Positions 19,466 through 28,939 of a stretch of 64,000 bases of DNA are shown here, piece after piece. Source of the stretch: Pseudomonas khorasanensis (GTDB taxonomy: Bacteria; Pseudomonadota; Gammaproteobacteria; Pseudomonadales; Pseudomonadaceae); NCBI RefSeq assembly GCF_014268505.2, contig NZ_JABWQP020000001.1, positions 310,001 to 374,000 of the forward strand, in the 5' to 3' direction. A program made the position numbers and the translations under genes. Numbering within the stretch: the first letter of the stretch is position 1; each line of letters starts with the position of its first letter. The notes under the pieces were generated by a model. The model was not told the DNA's origin. It worked only from the letters and a program-made list of their open reading frames with translations, and ran no database searches.

Positions 19466-20632
19466 ATGAATCTTCACGAGTATCAGGGTAAGCAGCTGTT
19501 CGCTGAATACGGCCTGCCAGTTTCCACTGGTTACGCAGTAGACACCCCGGAAGCAGCAGCAGAAGCTTGCGACAAAATCGGCGGCAACGAGTGGGTTGTC
19601 AAAGCCCAGGTTCACGCCGGTGGTCGCGGTAAAGCGGGCGGCGTCAAGCTGGTTCGCAGCAAAGAAGACGCCAAAGCCTTCGCACAGCAGTGGCTGGGCA
19701 AGCGTCTGGTGACTTACCAGACTGACGCCAATGGCCAGCCAGTCACCAAGATCCTGGTTGAATCGTGCACTGATATCGCTAAAGAGCTGTACCTGGGCGC
19801 TGTCGTTGACCGTTCGAGCCGTCGCATCGTGTTCATGGCTTCCACCGAAGGTGGCGTGGACATCGAGAAAATCGCTCACGACACGCCAGAAAAAATTCTC
19901 AAGGCCACTATCGATCCACTGGTTGGCGCTCAGCCATTCCAGGGGCGCGAGCTGGCATTCCAGCTGGGTCTGGAAGGCAAGCAGGTTGCTCAGTTCGCCA
20001 AGATCTTCGTAGGTCTGGCCAAGCTGTTCAAGGATCACGACCTGGCTCTGCTGGAAGTGAACCCGCTGGTGATCAAGGCTGACGGCGATCTGCACTGCCT
20101 CGATGCCAAGATCAACATCGACGCCAACGCCATGTACCGTCAGCCTAAGTTGAAGACTTTCCACGATCCGTCCCAGGACGATCCGCGCGAAGCGCACGCT
20201 GCCAAGTTCGAACTGAACTACGTCGCACTGGAAGGCAACATCGGCTGCATGGTCAACGGTGCTGGCCTGGCCATGGGCACCATGGACATCGTCAACCTGC
20301 ATGGCGGCAAGCCGGCCAACTTCCTCGACGTAGGTGGTGGTGCTACCAAGGAACGCGTTACTGAAGCGTTCAAGATCATTCTGTCCGACACCAACGTCGC
20401 TGCAGTACTGGTCAACATCTTCGGCGGCATCGTTCGTTGCGACATGATTGCCGAAGGCATCATTGGCGCCGTGAAAGAAGTCGGCGTGAAAATCCCGGTT
20501 GTTGTTCGCCTTGAAGGCAACAACGCTGAGCTGGGCGCTAAAGTACTGGCAGAAAGCGGTTTGAACATCATCGCTGCTACCAGCCTGACCGACGCTGCTC
20601 AACAAGTTGTCAAAGCTGCGGAGGGCAAATAA
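19466..20632 (+). CDS. sucC: Succinyl-CoA synthetase beta subunit
   Basis: A 388-residue ADP-forming beta subunit. It begins [20 protein letters not shown], has the ATP-grasp elements [19 protein letters not shown] and LEVNPLV, and the C-terminal CoA-ligase domain with [10 protein letters not shown] and [10 protein letters not shown]. With SucD it makes succinate and ATP from succinyl-CoA. Length equals that of E. coli SucC. The stop and the sucD start share one base (TAATG). Confidence 0.98.
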   Translation: MNLHEYQGKQLFAEYGLPVSTGYAVDTPEAAAEACDKIGGNEWVVKAQVHAGGRGKAGGVKLVRSKEDAKAFAQQWLGKRLVTYQTDANGQPVTKILVESCTDIAKELYLGAVVDRSSRRIVFMASTEGGVDIEKIAHDTPEKILKATIDPLVGAQPFQGRELAFQLGLEGKQVAQFAKIFVGLAKLFKDHDLALLEVNPLVIKADGDLHCLDAKINIDANAMYRQPKLKTFHDPSQDDPREAHAAKFELNYVALEGNIGCMVNGAGLAMGTMDIVNLHGGKPANFLDVGGGATKERVTEAFKIILSDTNVAAVLVNIFGGIVRCDMIAEGIIGAVKEVGVKIPVVVRLEGNNAELGAKVLAESGLNIIAATSLTDAAQQVVKAAEGK

Positions 20633-21513
20633 TGAGCGTCCTGATCAATAAAGACACCAAAGTTATCTGCCAGGGTATTACCGGTTCGCAAGGTAGTTTC
20701 CACACCCAGCAAGCCATCGAATACGGCACCAAGATGGTTGGTGGCGTAACGCCGGGCAAAGGCGGCACCGAGCACCTGGGTCTGCCAGTGTTCAACACCG
20801 TCAAGGACGCAGTAGCAGCCACTGGCGCTACCGCCAGCGTGATCTACGTTCCGGCTCCTTTCTGCAAGGACTCGATCCTGGAAGCGGCCTTCGGCGGCAT
20901 CAAGCTGATCGTCTGCATCACCGAAGGCATTCCTACCCTGGACATGCTGGACGCCAAGGTCAAATGCGACGAGCTGGGCGTAGTCCTGATCGGCCCTAAC
21001 TGCCCAGGCGTGATCACCCCAGGCGAATGCAAGATCGGCATCATGCCAGGTCACATTCACTTGCCAGGCAAGGTCGGTATCGTTTCCCGTTCCGGCACCC
21101 TGACCTACGAAGCTGTGAAGCAGACCACTGATGCCGGTTTCGGTCAGTCGACGTGCGTCGGCATCGGCGGTGACCCGATCCCGGGTTCGAACTTCATCGA
21201 CATCCTGAAACTGTTCCAGGAAGACCCTAAGACCGAAGCGATCGTCATGATCGGCGAGATCGGCGGTTCGGCTGAAGAAGAAGCGGCTGCCTACATCAAG
21301 GCACACGTGACCAAGCCGGTTGTTTCCTACATCGCTGGTGTGACTGCTCCTCCGGGCAAGCGCATGGGCCATGCTGGCGCAATCATTTCTGGCGGCAAAG
21401 GCACTGCAGACGAGAAATTCGCTGCGCTGCAGGACGCAGGCGTAAAAACCGTGCGTTCGCTGGCAGACATCGGCAAGGCCCTGGCCGAGCTGACCGGTTG
21501 GGCTGTCAAGTAA
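20632..21513 (+). CDS. sucD: Succinyl-CoA synthetase alpha subunit
   Basis: A 293-residue alpha subunit. It has the CoA-binding Rossmann region ([21 protein letters not shown]), [20 protein letters not shown], and the phosphorylated histidine His247 in [14 protein letters not shown]. It ends the TCA block; a hairpin terminator follows after 30 bases. Confidence 0.98.
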   Translation: MSVLINKDTKVICQGITGSQGSFHTQQAIEYGTKMVGGVTPGKGGTEHLGLPVFNTVKDAVAATGATASVIYVPAPFCKDSILEAAFGGIKLIVCITEGIPTLDMLDAKVKCDELGVVLIGPNCPGVITPGECKIGIMPGHIHLPGKVGIVSRSGTLTYEAVKQTTDAGFGQSTCVGIGGDPIPGSNFIDILKLFQEDPKTEAIVMIGEIGGSAEEEAAAYIKAHVTKPVVSYIAGVTAPPGKRMGHAGAIISGGKGTADEKFAALQDAGVKTVRSLADIGKALAELTGWAVK

Positions 21514-21543
21514 GCCTCGTGCTTAGCTGACGCTTCACCAAAC

Positions 21544-21576
21544 AAAGGCCACCTTCGGGTGGCTTTTGTCGTTTTT
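21544..21576 (+). terminator. Intrinsic terminator of the sdh-suc block
   Basis: GCCACC-TTCG-GGTGGC stem with an extended A/T-rich base and TTTTGTCGTTTTT after it, 30 bases downstream of sucD. Confidence 0.9.
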
Positions 21577-21579
21577 GCA

Positions 21580-21663
21580 GATCAAAAGATCGCAGCCTTC
21601 GGCAGCTCCTACAGAGGAGCGCGTTCTCCTTTGAGAGCTGCCGAAGGCTGCGATCTTTTGGTC
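21580..21663. repeat. Inverted REP pair, GATCGCAGCCTTCGGCAGCT family
   Basis: Left unit 21580-21612 and right unit 21633-21663 are inverted copies (GATCGCAGCCTTCGGCAGCT and AGCTGCCGAAGGCTGCGATC) about 20 bases apart. The same family occurs singly at 8039. The rest of the gap to brnQ, 21664-21906, shows no clear promoter or gene. Confidence 0.9.
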
Positions 21664-21906
21664 TTGCTGCTCCCACGAAAAATAAATACGTAAACGCGAC
21701 ACCGAAACGTCGCGTATCGGATAGTTCGCCCTCTAACAGTGCGTTCCCAGGCCAAATTCGTTAGGCTAGCAGCCATTTTTGCGTTCGCCGCCCACAAGGC
21801 AGCGCCGCGCTGCAAGGGTCAGTCCCATACGGATCGACAGCATTTCCCTAATCCCAAAGGGCAATCCCCCTCTAAATTCCGATTTCAGTAGTGTGGTATT
21901 ACCTTA

Positions 21907-23220
21907 ATGAAAGTTTTGAAAGGTCAGGACATCCTGGCACTTGGTTTTATGACGTTTGCCCTGTTCGTCGGGGCTGGCAACATCATCTTCCCGCCTATCG
22001 TCGGTTTGCAGGCCGGACCTCACGTCTGGATGGCGGCGCTGGGCTTTCTGATCACGGCGGTCGGTTTGCCGGTGATCACCGTGGTCGCGCTTGCCAAGGT
22101 TGGCGGTGCCATGGACGCGCTGAGCAGTCCGATCGGCAAGATCGCCGGCGGCATCCTGGCGGCTGCGTGCTATCTGGCGGTGGGGCCGCTGTTCGCTACC
22201 CCGCGTACCGCGACCGTATCGTTTGAAGTGGGCCTGGCGCCGCTGACCGGCGAAAGCCCGCTCGCGCTGTTCCTCTACAGCTCGGTATATTTCCTGCTGG
22301 TGTTCTTCATCTCGCTCTACCCTGGGCGTTTGCTGGACACCGTGGGTCGCTTTCTCGCACCGCTGAAGATCATCGCGCTGGCGGTACTCGGTATCGCGGC
22401 GTTCATGTTGCCAGCGGGCGATATCGGCCACGGTACGCCAGAGTATGTCGCGGCTCCGTTCTCCCAGGGCTTCATTAATGGTTACCTGACCATGGATACC
22501 CTGGGTGCGCTGGTGTTCGGCATCGTCATCGTCAACGCAATCCGCTCCCGTGGCGTCGAATCGCCGGCGTTGATCACTCGCTATGCAATCATCGCCGGCC
22601 TGATTGCCGGCGTCGGTCTGGCGCTGGTGTATGTCAGCCTGTTCCGCCTCGGTTCGGGCAGCCATGAAGTCGCGGTGGGCGCCACCAATGGCGCGGCGGT
22701 TCTGCACGCTTACGTGCAACATACCTTCGGTTCGCTGGGCAGCGGCTTTCTCGCAGTGCTGATTTCGTTGGCGTGCCTGGTGACAGCAGTGGGTCTGACT
22801 TGTGCTTGTGCCGAATACTTCAGCCGGGTGCTGCCACTGTCTTATAAGACTTTGGTGATCATTCTGGCTGCGTTCTCGCTGCTGGTTTCCAATCTGGGCC
22901 TGACCAAGTTGATCGCCTTCTCCATCCCGGTGCTGACGGCGATCTATCCGCCTTGCATCGTTTTGGTCGCATTGAGCTTCTGCAAGGATTTCTGGCATGA
23001 ACACGGGCGCATTCTCGGGCCAGTGATGCTGGTGTCCTTCGTTTTCGGCACCATCGACGCGTTGAAAGGCGCCGGTTTGGCTGGCTGGATGCCAACGCAG
23101 CTCACCCACCTGCCGCTGAGCGAGCAGGGTCTGGCATGGCTGGTGCCTTGCGCGATGACCCTGGTGGTTGCGGTGGTGTGTGATCGCCTGCTGGGCAAGC
23201 GCAGCGAAGTCACTGCCTGA
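21907..23220 (+). CDS. brnQ: Branched-chain amino acid carrier BrnQ
   Basis: A 437-residue LIV-II family cation symporter for leucine, isoleucine and valine, with about 12 membrane helices. Family marks: [21 protein letters not shown] near the N-terminus (residues ~9-30), [16 protein letters not shown] (first sodium-site region) and [12 protein letters not shown]. The ATG at 21907 lacks a clear Shine-Dalgarno sequence but begins the first helix at the usual distance. Single gene with its own terminator. Confidence 0.95.
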   Translation: MKVLKGQDILALGFMTFALFVGAGNIIFPPIVGLQAGPHVWMAALGFLITAVGLPVITVVALAKVGGAMDALSSPIGKIAGGILAAACYLAVGPLFATPRTATVSFEVGLAPLTGESPLALFLYSSVYFLLVFFISLYPGRLLDTVGRFLAPLKIIALAVLGIAAFMLPAGDIGHGTPEYVAAPFSQGFINGYLTMDTLGALVFGIVIVNAIRSRGVESPALITRYAIIAGLIAGVGLALVYVSLFRLGSGSHEVAVGATNGAAVLHAYVQHTFGSLGSGFLAVLISLACLVTAVGLTCACAEYFSRVLPLSYKTLVIILAAFSLLVSNLGLTKLIAFSIPVLTAIYPPCIVLVALSFCKDFWHEHGRILGPVMLVSFVFGTIDALKGAGLAGWMPTQLTHLPLSEQGLAWLVPCAMTLVVAVVCDRLLGKRSEVTA

Positions 23221-23265
23221 TGTGATTTGATCCGCCACAAGCGGGTCAAGCACGGTTAAACAGAA

Positions 23266-23298
23266 ATGCCCCGTATCAATCGATACGGGGCATTTTTT
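23266..23298 (+). terminator. Intrinsic terminator of brnQ
   Basis: Perfect 12-base arms ATGCCCCGTATC (23266-23277) and GATACGGGGCAT (23282-23293) with loop AATC and a T tract. Similar in stem sequence to the actP terminator. Confidence 0.95.
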
Positions 23299-23360
23299 AT
23301 GGGTTTCCAGCCGTGTCTTTTTTCCTGAGCTAACGTCGAAGGGTTGCCAAAAATTAAAAT

Positions 23361-23447
23361 GTGGGAGCGAGCCTGCTCGCGAAGGCGTGCGTCAGCCGCC
23401 ATGAGTATTGTGTGTTATGCCGCGTTCGCGAGCAGGCTCGCTCCCAC
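23361..23447. repeat. REPIN, head-out type (87 bp)
   Basis: Inverted REP units at 23361-23384 and 23424-23447 upstream of the DUF599 gene. The right unit has one change (GTTCGCG for CTTCGCG). Confidence 0.93.
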
Positions 23448-23486
23448 GAAAAATGCGCACAGCGTTCACATCTCACAGGGAATTGC

Positions 23487-24224
23487 ATGTCGTTCATCCA
23501 AGCCAACCTGATCCACTTGCTCGCTGCCGTCTGGCTTGTCATCTGCTGGGGCGGTTACACCCGTTATGCCAGTTGGAAAGCTCGCGACACCGCCTGCCTG
23601 GCCAGCGTCTTGCACCTTTACCGTGAAGACTGGATGCGCCGCATGCTGCTGCGTGACAACCGCATCGCCGACGCCAGCGTGATCGGCAACCTGGAGCGCA
23701 ACGCCTCGTTCTTCGCCTCCAGCACCCTGATCATCCTCGCCGGTATCCTCACGGTGCTGGGCGCGTCAGATCGAGCGGTGTCGTTGCTGGCAGACATTCC
23801 GATGGTGCAGCAGGCATCGCAAGGCATGTCGGAAATCAAACTGTTGTGCCTGGCGATGGTGTTCGTCTACGCGTTCTTCACCTTTAGCTGGTGCATGCGC
23901 CAGTACAACTTTGCGGCGATTCTGGTGGGTTCGGCGCCAATGATCGGCGAGCGACAGGTCTCGGAACAGGAACGCAAAGCCTTCGCTTCCCGTGCGGCGC
24001 GGGTTATTTCGATGGCGGCCAACCAGTTCAACTTTGGCCTGCGCTCCTATTACTTCGGCATGAGCATGCTGGCATGGTTCGTCAGCCCTTGGCTGTTCAT
24101 GCTGATGAGTGCCGGCGTGGTCGTGGTCCTGTACCGCCGCGAGTTTCATTCCGACGTTCTTCACGTAATGGTGTATACCCCTACAGAAGCGCCAATCCCT
24201 GAGGCGAACAAAGAGGCTGTTTGA
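23487..24224 (+). CDS. DUF599 inner-membrane protein
   Basis: A 245-residue membrane protein of the DUF599 type. It starts MSFIQANLIHLLAAVWLVICW (first helix); a soluble stretch YREDWMRRMLLRDNRIADAS is followed by three more helical regions, with RAARVISMAANQFNFGLRSYYFG being family-typical. Role unknown. The ATG at 23487 follows CAGGG and opens the first helix; the longer reading would translate the REPIN. It overlaps the next gene by one base, so the two membrane proteins are coupled. Confidence 0.85.
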   Translation: MSFIQANLIHLLAAVWLVICWGGYTRYASWKARDTACLASVLHLYREDWMRRMLLRDNRIADASVIGNLERNASFFASSTLIILAGILTVLGASDRAVSLLADIPMVQQASQGMSEIKLLCLAMVFVYAFFTFSWCMRQYNFAAILVGSAPMIGERQVSEQERKAFASRAARVISMAANQFNFGLRSYYFGMSMLAWFVSPWLFMLMSAGVVVVLYRREFHSDVLHVMVYTPTEAPIPEANKEAV

Positions 24225-24625
24225 TGAGTATTCCGTTCTGGTGTGTGTTTATCAGTGCATTGTTGATCTACATCGCGCGTCTGCCGGTGGGCAAGGCGAT
24301 GAAAGAGCAGGGCGGTTACAACAATCATCTGCCACGCCAGCAACAGGCGCAGCTCACGGGTTACGGTGCCAGAGCGCTGGCGGCGCATCAGAACAGCATT
24401 GAGGCGTTCGTATTGTTTGCGGCCGGCGTGCTGATGGCGCACACCACGCAAACAGCGGGATGGCTGATCGATACACTGGCGATCGTGTTCGTCGTCGCGC
24501 GGATTATCTACGTGGGGTTCTACCTGGCTGATCTTGCGGCGTTGCGAAGTCTGGCGTGGCTGGTCGGCCTGATCTGCTCATTGTTGCTGATGGTCAGTCC
24601 AACGTTTAGAACGGTCATGCTCTAA
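24224..24625 (+). CDS. MAPEG-family membrane protein
   Basis: A 133-residue protein with four membrane helices. The RALAAHQNSIEAFVLFAAGVL segment is the hallmark of the bacterial MAPEG (glutathione/eicosanoid enzyme-like) family. Enzymatic activity has not been shown for most bacterial members, so a glutathione role is only a family hint. ATG at 24224 shares a base with the stop of the DUF599 gene. Confidence 0.85.
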   Translation: MSIPFWCVFISALLIYIARLPVGKAMKEQGGYNNHLPRQQQAQLTGYGARALAAHQNSIEAFVLFAAGVLMAHTTQTAGWLIDTLAIVFVVARIIYVGFYLADLAALRSLAWLVGLICSLLLMVSPTFRTVML

Positions 24626-24649
24626 GCCGGCAACGGCCCAATCGCAGGC

Positions 24650-24682
24650 AAAAGAAAACCCGCACTTGGCGGGTTTTCTTTT
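24650..24682. terminator. Bidirectional terminator between MAPEG and lipoprotein genes
   Basis: Perfect 14-base stem AAAAGAAAACCCGC / GCGGGTTTTCTTTT with loop ACTTG. It has T tracts on both strands and sits between convergent genes. Confidence 0.93.
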
Positions 24683-24697
24683 CACACCGAAAGCAGG

Positions 24698-24934
24698 TTA
24701 TTGCTTTTTGGCGGCTTCTTCTTGAGCAGCGGCGTTCGATTCAGCCTGAGCTTTGGCAGCATCGGCGTTTTCTTTCGCGGCGTCGTTCACTTTATCCTGA
24801 GCTTTGTTCATATCCTGCTGAGCCTGCTCAGCATGTTGGTTGGCATCTTGAGCTTTGTCCTCGGATTTTTTATCGCAGGCAGCGAGACCGAGGGAAGCGG
24901 TCAACATCAAGGCAACAGCTAAAGTCTTACGCAT
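24698..24934 (-). CDS. Small alanine-rich lipoprotein
   Basis: A 78-residue protein with a lipoprotein signal (MRKTLAVALMLTASLGLAAC; lipobox LAAC, Cys20). The mature part is polar, helical and rich in Ala, Asp, Lys and Gln (QQDMNKAQDKVNDAAKENAD), like short coiled-coil envelope lipoproteins of pseudomonads. GGAGAAA precedes the ATG at 24934; the longer reading from 25003 would bury the signal peptide. Precise role unknown. Confidence 0.85.
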   Translation of the reverse strand: MRKTLAVALMLTASLGLAACDKKSEDKAQDANQHAEQAQQDMNKAQDKVNDAAKENADAAKAQAESNAAAQEEAAKKQ

Positions 24935-25092
24935 GGGGTGTTTCTCCTTATGGAAAATAACTACTGGCCTTAAGAACTCAGCGCTACGGGTTAAGTTCCT
25001 CATTTGTTTCAGATATATAAGTTTGTTTTATCACGGAACTTTTGCCGTCTTTCTCACTACTGGCAAAAGGCTTTAACGCGAGTAATTATCAA

Positions 25093-25569
25093 ATGGCTGA
25101 AAACTCTGTTTTTGAGCGTGCCACGCGCTTTTTATCCGCGTTGCGTCATTGCCAGGTATTGGGCCTGCAAGTGCACAGCGCTTCCAGCGAAGGCCTGACG
25201 GTTATGCTGCCGTACAGTCAGAAAATCGTCGGTAATCCCGAGACCGGGGTCATCCACGGCGGTGCGATTACCTCGTTGATGGACACGGCCTGCGGCATGT
25301 CGACCTTGTGCGTGCTCCCTGAGTTCGAAGTCTGTCCGACCCTCGATTTGCGCATCGATTACATGCACGCCGCTGAGCCAAATAAAGACGTCTTCGGCTT
25401 CGCCCAGTGCTATCGCGTCACCACCGACGTGATCTTCGCTCGCGGTTTCGCCTATCAGGATGATCCCGAGCAGACGATCGCCCACGTCGTCGGCACGTTC
25501 ATGCGCCTGGGTAAAAGCGCCAGAGGCACCAAGGGTTTCGGCGGCGCCCTCAAGGGAGAAACCCGGTGA
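25093..25569 (+). CDS. PaaI-type hotdog thioesterase (first of pair)
   Basis: A 158-residue single-hotdog protein of the PaaI/YigI type. The signature GVIHGGAITSLMDTACGMST (residues ~53-72) contains the HGG turn, and LDLRIDYMHAAEP follows. Such proteins hydrolyse acyl-CoA thioesters; the acyl group here is unknown. The ATG at 25093 has only a weak ribosome site. Its end overlaps the next gene by four bases (GTGA), and that gene encodes a second hotdog protein, so they probably act as a hetero- or paired system. Confidence 0.88.
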   Translation: MAENSVFERATRFLSALRHCQVLGLQVHSASSEGLTVMLPYSQKIVGNPETGVIHGGAITSLMDTACGMSTLCVLPEFEVCPTLDLRIDYMHAAEPNKDVFGFAQCYRVTTDVIFARGFAYQDDPEQTIAHVVGTFMRLGKSARGTKGFGGALKGETR

Positions 25570-26018
25570 GCAATAATTTGAAGGATCAGTTGCAACGGGC
25601 CCACGAACAGGGCGATTACGCGCCGCTGCTTGAGTTGATCCCCTACGCCGGCCTGATCGGCATTGAATGTTCGCGTGTCGGCGATGATTTGCTGTTCAAG
25701 TTGCCGGCGAACAAGGACAACATTGGTAACCCTTTATTGCCGGCTATTCACGGCGGGGTGATTGCCGGGTTCATGGAGCTCGCGGCGGCTCTTCATTTAT
25801 TGATTTTTACGGGCGCGCCAGACGTGCCGAAGATCATCGATTTTTCCCTCGATTATCTGCGCGCCGGCCAGTTTCGCGACACTTGGGCAAGGTGTCAGGT
25901 GTGCCGCCAGGGGCGCCGCGTTGCCAACGTGGCCGTCACCGCCTGGCAGAGTACCGAGGGCGAACCGATCGCCACGGCCCGTGCGCACTTCAAAATCGAT
26001 GACCCCTTGAAATCCTGA
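25566..26018 (+). CDS. PaaI-type hotdog thioesterase (second of pair)
   Basis: A 150-residue hotdog protein, clearly divergent from its neighbour. The signature is PAIHGGVIAGFMELAAALHL, followed by IDFSLDYLRAGQFRDTWARCQ. The GTG start at 25566 overlaps the upstream stop. The 3' end carries the -35 element of the htpG heat-shock promoter. Function inferred from the fold; substrate not known. Confidence 0.87.
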   Translation: MSNNLKDQLQRAHEQGDYAPLLELIPYAGLIGIECSRVGDDLLFKLPANKDNIGNPLLPAIHGGVIAGFMELAAALHLLIFTGAPDVPKIIDFSLDYLRAGQFRDTWARCQVCRQGRRVANVAVTAWQSTEGEPIATARAHFKIDDPLKS

Positions 26019-26033
26019 ACACTGCCCCCAACT
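26006..26033 (+). promoter_or_regulatory. Sigma-32 heat-shock promoter of htpG
   Basis: CTTGAAA (26006-26012), 13-base spacer, CCCCAACT (26026-26033), very close to the CTTGAAA-N11-16-CCCCATnT consensus. The -35 lies inside the last codons of the upstream thioesterase gene. Confidence 0.85.
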
Positions 26034-26099
26034 CAGATGACAACCCGCCGCAGACCATTCGGGTCGCGGCTTATGCCATCTGATTGGAGTTTGATGACC

Positions 26100-28004
26100 A
26101 TGAGTGTGGAAACTCAAAAGGAAACCCTGGGCTTCCAGACCGAGGTAAAGCAGCTGCTGCACCTCATGATCCATTCGCTGTATTCCAACAAGGAAATCTT
26201 CCTTCGCGAATTGATCTCGAACGCCTCTGACGCTGTCGACAAGCTGCGCTTCGAAGCCCTGGCCAAGCCTGAGTTGCTCGAAGGTGGCGCTGACCTGAAA
26301 ATCCGGGTGAGCTTCGACAAGGACGCCAAGACCGTCACCCTCGAAGACAACGGCATCGGCATGAACCGTGACGATGTGATCACCCACTTGGGGACCATCG
26401 CCAAATCCGGCACTGCCGACTTCATGAAGAATCTCTCCGGCGATCAGAAGAAGGATTCGCACCTGATCGGCCAGTTCGGTGTGGGCTTCTACTCGGCCTT
26501 CATCGTTGCCGACAAGGTTGATGTTTACAGCCGTCGTGCCGGCACCGCCGCGAGCGAAGGCGTGCACTGGTCGTCGAAAGGCGAGGGCGAGTTCGAAGTC
26601 GCCAACATCGACAAGCCAGAACGCGGCACCCGCATCGTTCTGCACCTGAAATCCGGTGAAGACGAATTCGCTGATGGCTGGCGTCTGCGCAATATCATCA
26701 AAAAGTATTCCGACCACATTGCTTTGCCAATCGAACTGCCGAAGGAAGTCACTCCGGCCGAAGGCGAAGAGGCTCAGGCCGTTGAATGGGAAACCGTCAA
26801 CCGCGCCAGCGCCCTGTGGACCCGTCCGCGCACTGAAGTGAAGGACGAGGAATACCAGGAGTTCTACAAGCACATCGCTCACGACTTCGAGAATCCGCTG
26901 TCGTGGAGCCACAACAAGGTTGAAGGCAAGCTCGAGTACAGCTCGCTGCTGTACGTGCCGGCCCGCGCACCGTTCGACCTGTACCAGCGTGAAGCGCCGA
27001 AAGGCCTGAAGCTGTACGTGCAACGCGTGTTCGTCATGGATCAGGCCGAGTCGTTCCTGCCGCTGTACCTGCGCTTCATCAAAGGCGTGGTCGACTCCAA
27101 CGACCTGTCGCTGAACGTATCGCGCGAAATCCTGCAGAAAGATCCGATCATCGACTCGATGAAAACCGCGCTGACCAAGCGTGTGCTGGACATGCTGGAA
27201 AAATTGGCGAAGAACGAGCCTGAGCAATACAAAGGCTTCTGGAAAAACTTCGGTCAGGTCATGAAAGAAGGCCCGGCAGAAGACTTCGCCAACAAAGAAA
27301 AAATTGCCGGCCTGCTGCGTTTCGCCTCGACTCAGGGCGACGATGGCGAGCAGGTTGTCGGTCTGGCTGACTACCTTGCCCGCGCCAAGGAAGGTCAGGA
27401 CAAGATCTACTACCTCACCGGCGAAACCTACGCGCAGGTCAAGAACAGCCCGCACCTGGAAGTCTTCCGCAAGAAAGGCATCGAAGTGCTGCTGTTGACC
27501 GACCGCATCGATGAGTGGTTGATGAGCTACCTCAGCGAGTTCGACGGCAAGACCTTTGTTGACGTGGCGCGTGGTGATTTGGATCTGGGCAACCTGGACT
27601 CGGAAGAGGACAAGAAAGCTGCGGAAGAAGTCGCCAAGTCCAAAGAGGGTCTGGTTGAGCGTCTGAAAACCGCGTTGGGCGATTCCGTGGCTGAAGTTCG
27701 GGTTTCCCATCGTCTGACCGATTCGCCGGCCATTCTGGCCATCGGCGAACAGGATCTGGGCCTGCAAATGCGGCAGATCCTCGAGGCCAGCGGTCAGAAG
27801 GTGCCGGATTCGAAGCCGATCTTCGAATTCAACCCAAGCCATCCGCTGATCGAGAAGCTCGATAACGAGACCAGCGAAGAGCGTTTCGGCGACCTGTCGC
27901 ACATCCTCTTCGATCAGGCAGCGTTGGCTGCCGGGGAAAGCTTGAAAGACCCGGCCGCGTATGTGACCCGTCTGAACAAGCTGCTGGTTGAACTGTCGGT
28001 TTGA
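26100..28004 (+). CDS. htpG: HtpG, bacterial Hsp90 chaperone
   Basis: A 634-residue Hsp90. The N-terminal ATPase domain shows [17 protein letters not shown] (with the ATP-site Glu/Asn region), DNGIGM and [11 protein letters not shown]; the middle domain has [10 protein letters not shown] and LNVSREILQ; the C-terminal dimer domain ends the protein. I start at [13 protein letters not shown] (ATG 26100), the usual HtpG N-terminus; ATG 26094 is also possible and would add two residues. Heat-shock control is supported by the sigma-32 promoter. Confidence 0.98.
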   Translation: MSVETQKETLGFQTEVKQLLHLMIHSLYSNKEIFLRELISNASDAVDKLRFEALAKPELLEGGADLKIRVSFDKDAKTVTLEDNGIGMNRDDVITHLGTIAKSGTADFMKNLSGDQKKDSHLIGQFGVGFYSAFIVADKVDVYSRRAGTAASEGVHWSSKGEGEFEVANIDKPERGTRIVLHLKSGEDEFADGWRLRNIIKKYSDHIALPIELPKEVTPAEGEEAQAVEWETVNRASALWTRPRTEVKDEEYQEFYKHIAHDFENPLSWSHNKVEGKLEYSSLLYVPARAPFDLYQREAPKGLKLYVQRVFVMDQAESFLPLYLRFIKGVVDSNDLSLNVSREILQKDPIIDSMKTALTKRVLDMLEKLAKNEPEQYKGFWKNFGQVMKEGPAEDFANKEKIAGLLRFASTQGDDGEQVVGLADYLARAKEGQDKIYYLTGETYAQVKNSPHLEVFRKKGIEVLLLTDRIDEWLMSYLSEFDGKTFVDVARGDLDLGNLDSEEDKKAAEEVAKSKEGLVERLKTALGDSVAEVRVSHRLTDSPAILAIGEQDLGLQMRQILEASGQKVPDSKPIFEFNPSHPLIEKLDNETSEERFGDLSHILFDQAALAAGESLKDPAAYVTRLNKLLVELSV

Positions 28005-28016
28005 TCACGTTGTAGG

Positions 28017-28041
28017 AAAAACCCGCTTCGGCGGGTTTTTT
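28017..28041 (+). terminator. Intrinsic terminator of htpG
   Basis: AAAAACCCGC-TTCG-GCGGGTTTTTT, 12 bases after the htpG stop. Confidence 0.95.
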
Positions 28042-28073
28042 CATTCTGGTGTTTAACCAATCAGGAGTCAGAA

Positions 28074-28802
28074 ATGAGCCAAATCACTGTTCGTTCCGTG
28101 GTCTATCAGATTGACGGCCAGCCTTATGAAGGTCGACTGGCCTTCGACGCCGAGCATAAAGACGCGCGCCCGGGTTTGCTGCTGGCACCGAACTGGATGG
28201 GCGTCAGCGCCGGCGCCGAAGACATCGCCAGGTCGGTGGCAGCCAGGGGCTACGTGGTGTTGATCGCGGATGTCTATGGTCAGGCCGTACGCCCGCAAGA
28301 TGCCGATCAGGCGCTTGCGGCGATGATGCCGCTCAAGGATGACCGCGCGCTGCTGCGCAAGCGCCTGCAGGTAGCGTTCGAGCAGCTGCAGAAGCAGGGC
28401 GAAGCGGCGGTGGACACGTCGAAACTGGCGGTATTCGGTTTCTGCTTCGGCGGTTGCTGCGCACTCGATCTGGCGCGGACGGGCGCGCCGGTGAAGGCCG
28501 CTGTGTCGTTCCACGGGACACTCGATTCGCCAAATCCTGCGGACGCGAAAAACATCAAGGGTTCGGTGCTGGTGTTGCACGGTGCGTCCGATCCGCTGGT
28601 GCCAAAAGAACAGCTGCCCGCGTTTGAAGATGAAATGAATGCGGCGGGCGTTGATTGGCAGTTGCTCAGCTACGGCGGTGCGGTGCACTCGTTTACCGAT
28701 CCGCATGCCAATGTGCCAGGCAAGATGATGTATGACGAGAAGACTGCCACGCGGGCGTTCAAGTCCATGCACGACTTGCTGGATGAAGTGTTCAAGGACT
28801 GA
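28074..28802 (+). CDS. Dienelactone hydrolase-family protein
   Basis: A 242-residue cytoplasmic alpha/beta hydrolase. The triad is readable: Cys124 in GFCFGG, Asp173 in HGASDPLVP and His205 in GAVHSF, the cysteine nucleophile being typical of dienelactone hydrolases. No aromatic-degradation genes are nearby, so it is more likely a general esterase/lactonase of this family than a true chlorocatechol-pathway enzyme. AGGAG precedes the ATG. Stands alone after htpG. Confidence 0.9.
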   Translation: MSQITVRSVVYQIDGQPYEGRLAFDAEHKDARPGLLLAPNWMGVSAGAEDIARSVAARGYVVLIADVYGQAVRPQDADQALAAMMPLKDDRALLRKRLQVAFEQLQKQGEAAVDTSKLAVFGFCFGGCCALDLARTGAPVKAAVSFHGTLDSPNPADAKNIKGSVLVLHGASDPLVPKEQLPAFEDEMNAAGVDWQLLSYGGAVHSFTDPHANVPGKMMYDEKTATRAFKSMHDLLDEVFKD

Positions 28803-28845
28803 GTCAGTTTTCAGGCACTGACTTGATCGACGTCTGATCTGGCCT

Positions 28846-28915
28846 CTTCGCGAGCAGGCTCGCTCCCACATGGAATGCATTACTAATCCCTGTGGGAGCG
28901 AGCCTGCTCGCGAAG
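28846..28915. repeat. REPIN, tail-out type (70 bp)
   Basis: Inverted REP units 28846-28869 and 28892-28915 between the convergent dienelactone hydrolase and pirin genes. Confidence 0.95.
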
Positions 28916-28939
28916 ACTGACTGAGGCCCTCTACAAATC

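Noticed and set aside
25797..27902. 701-residue minus-strand frame opposite htpG
   Set aside because: Shadow of Hsp90 coding sequence; no recognisable domain.
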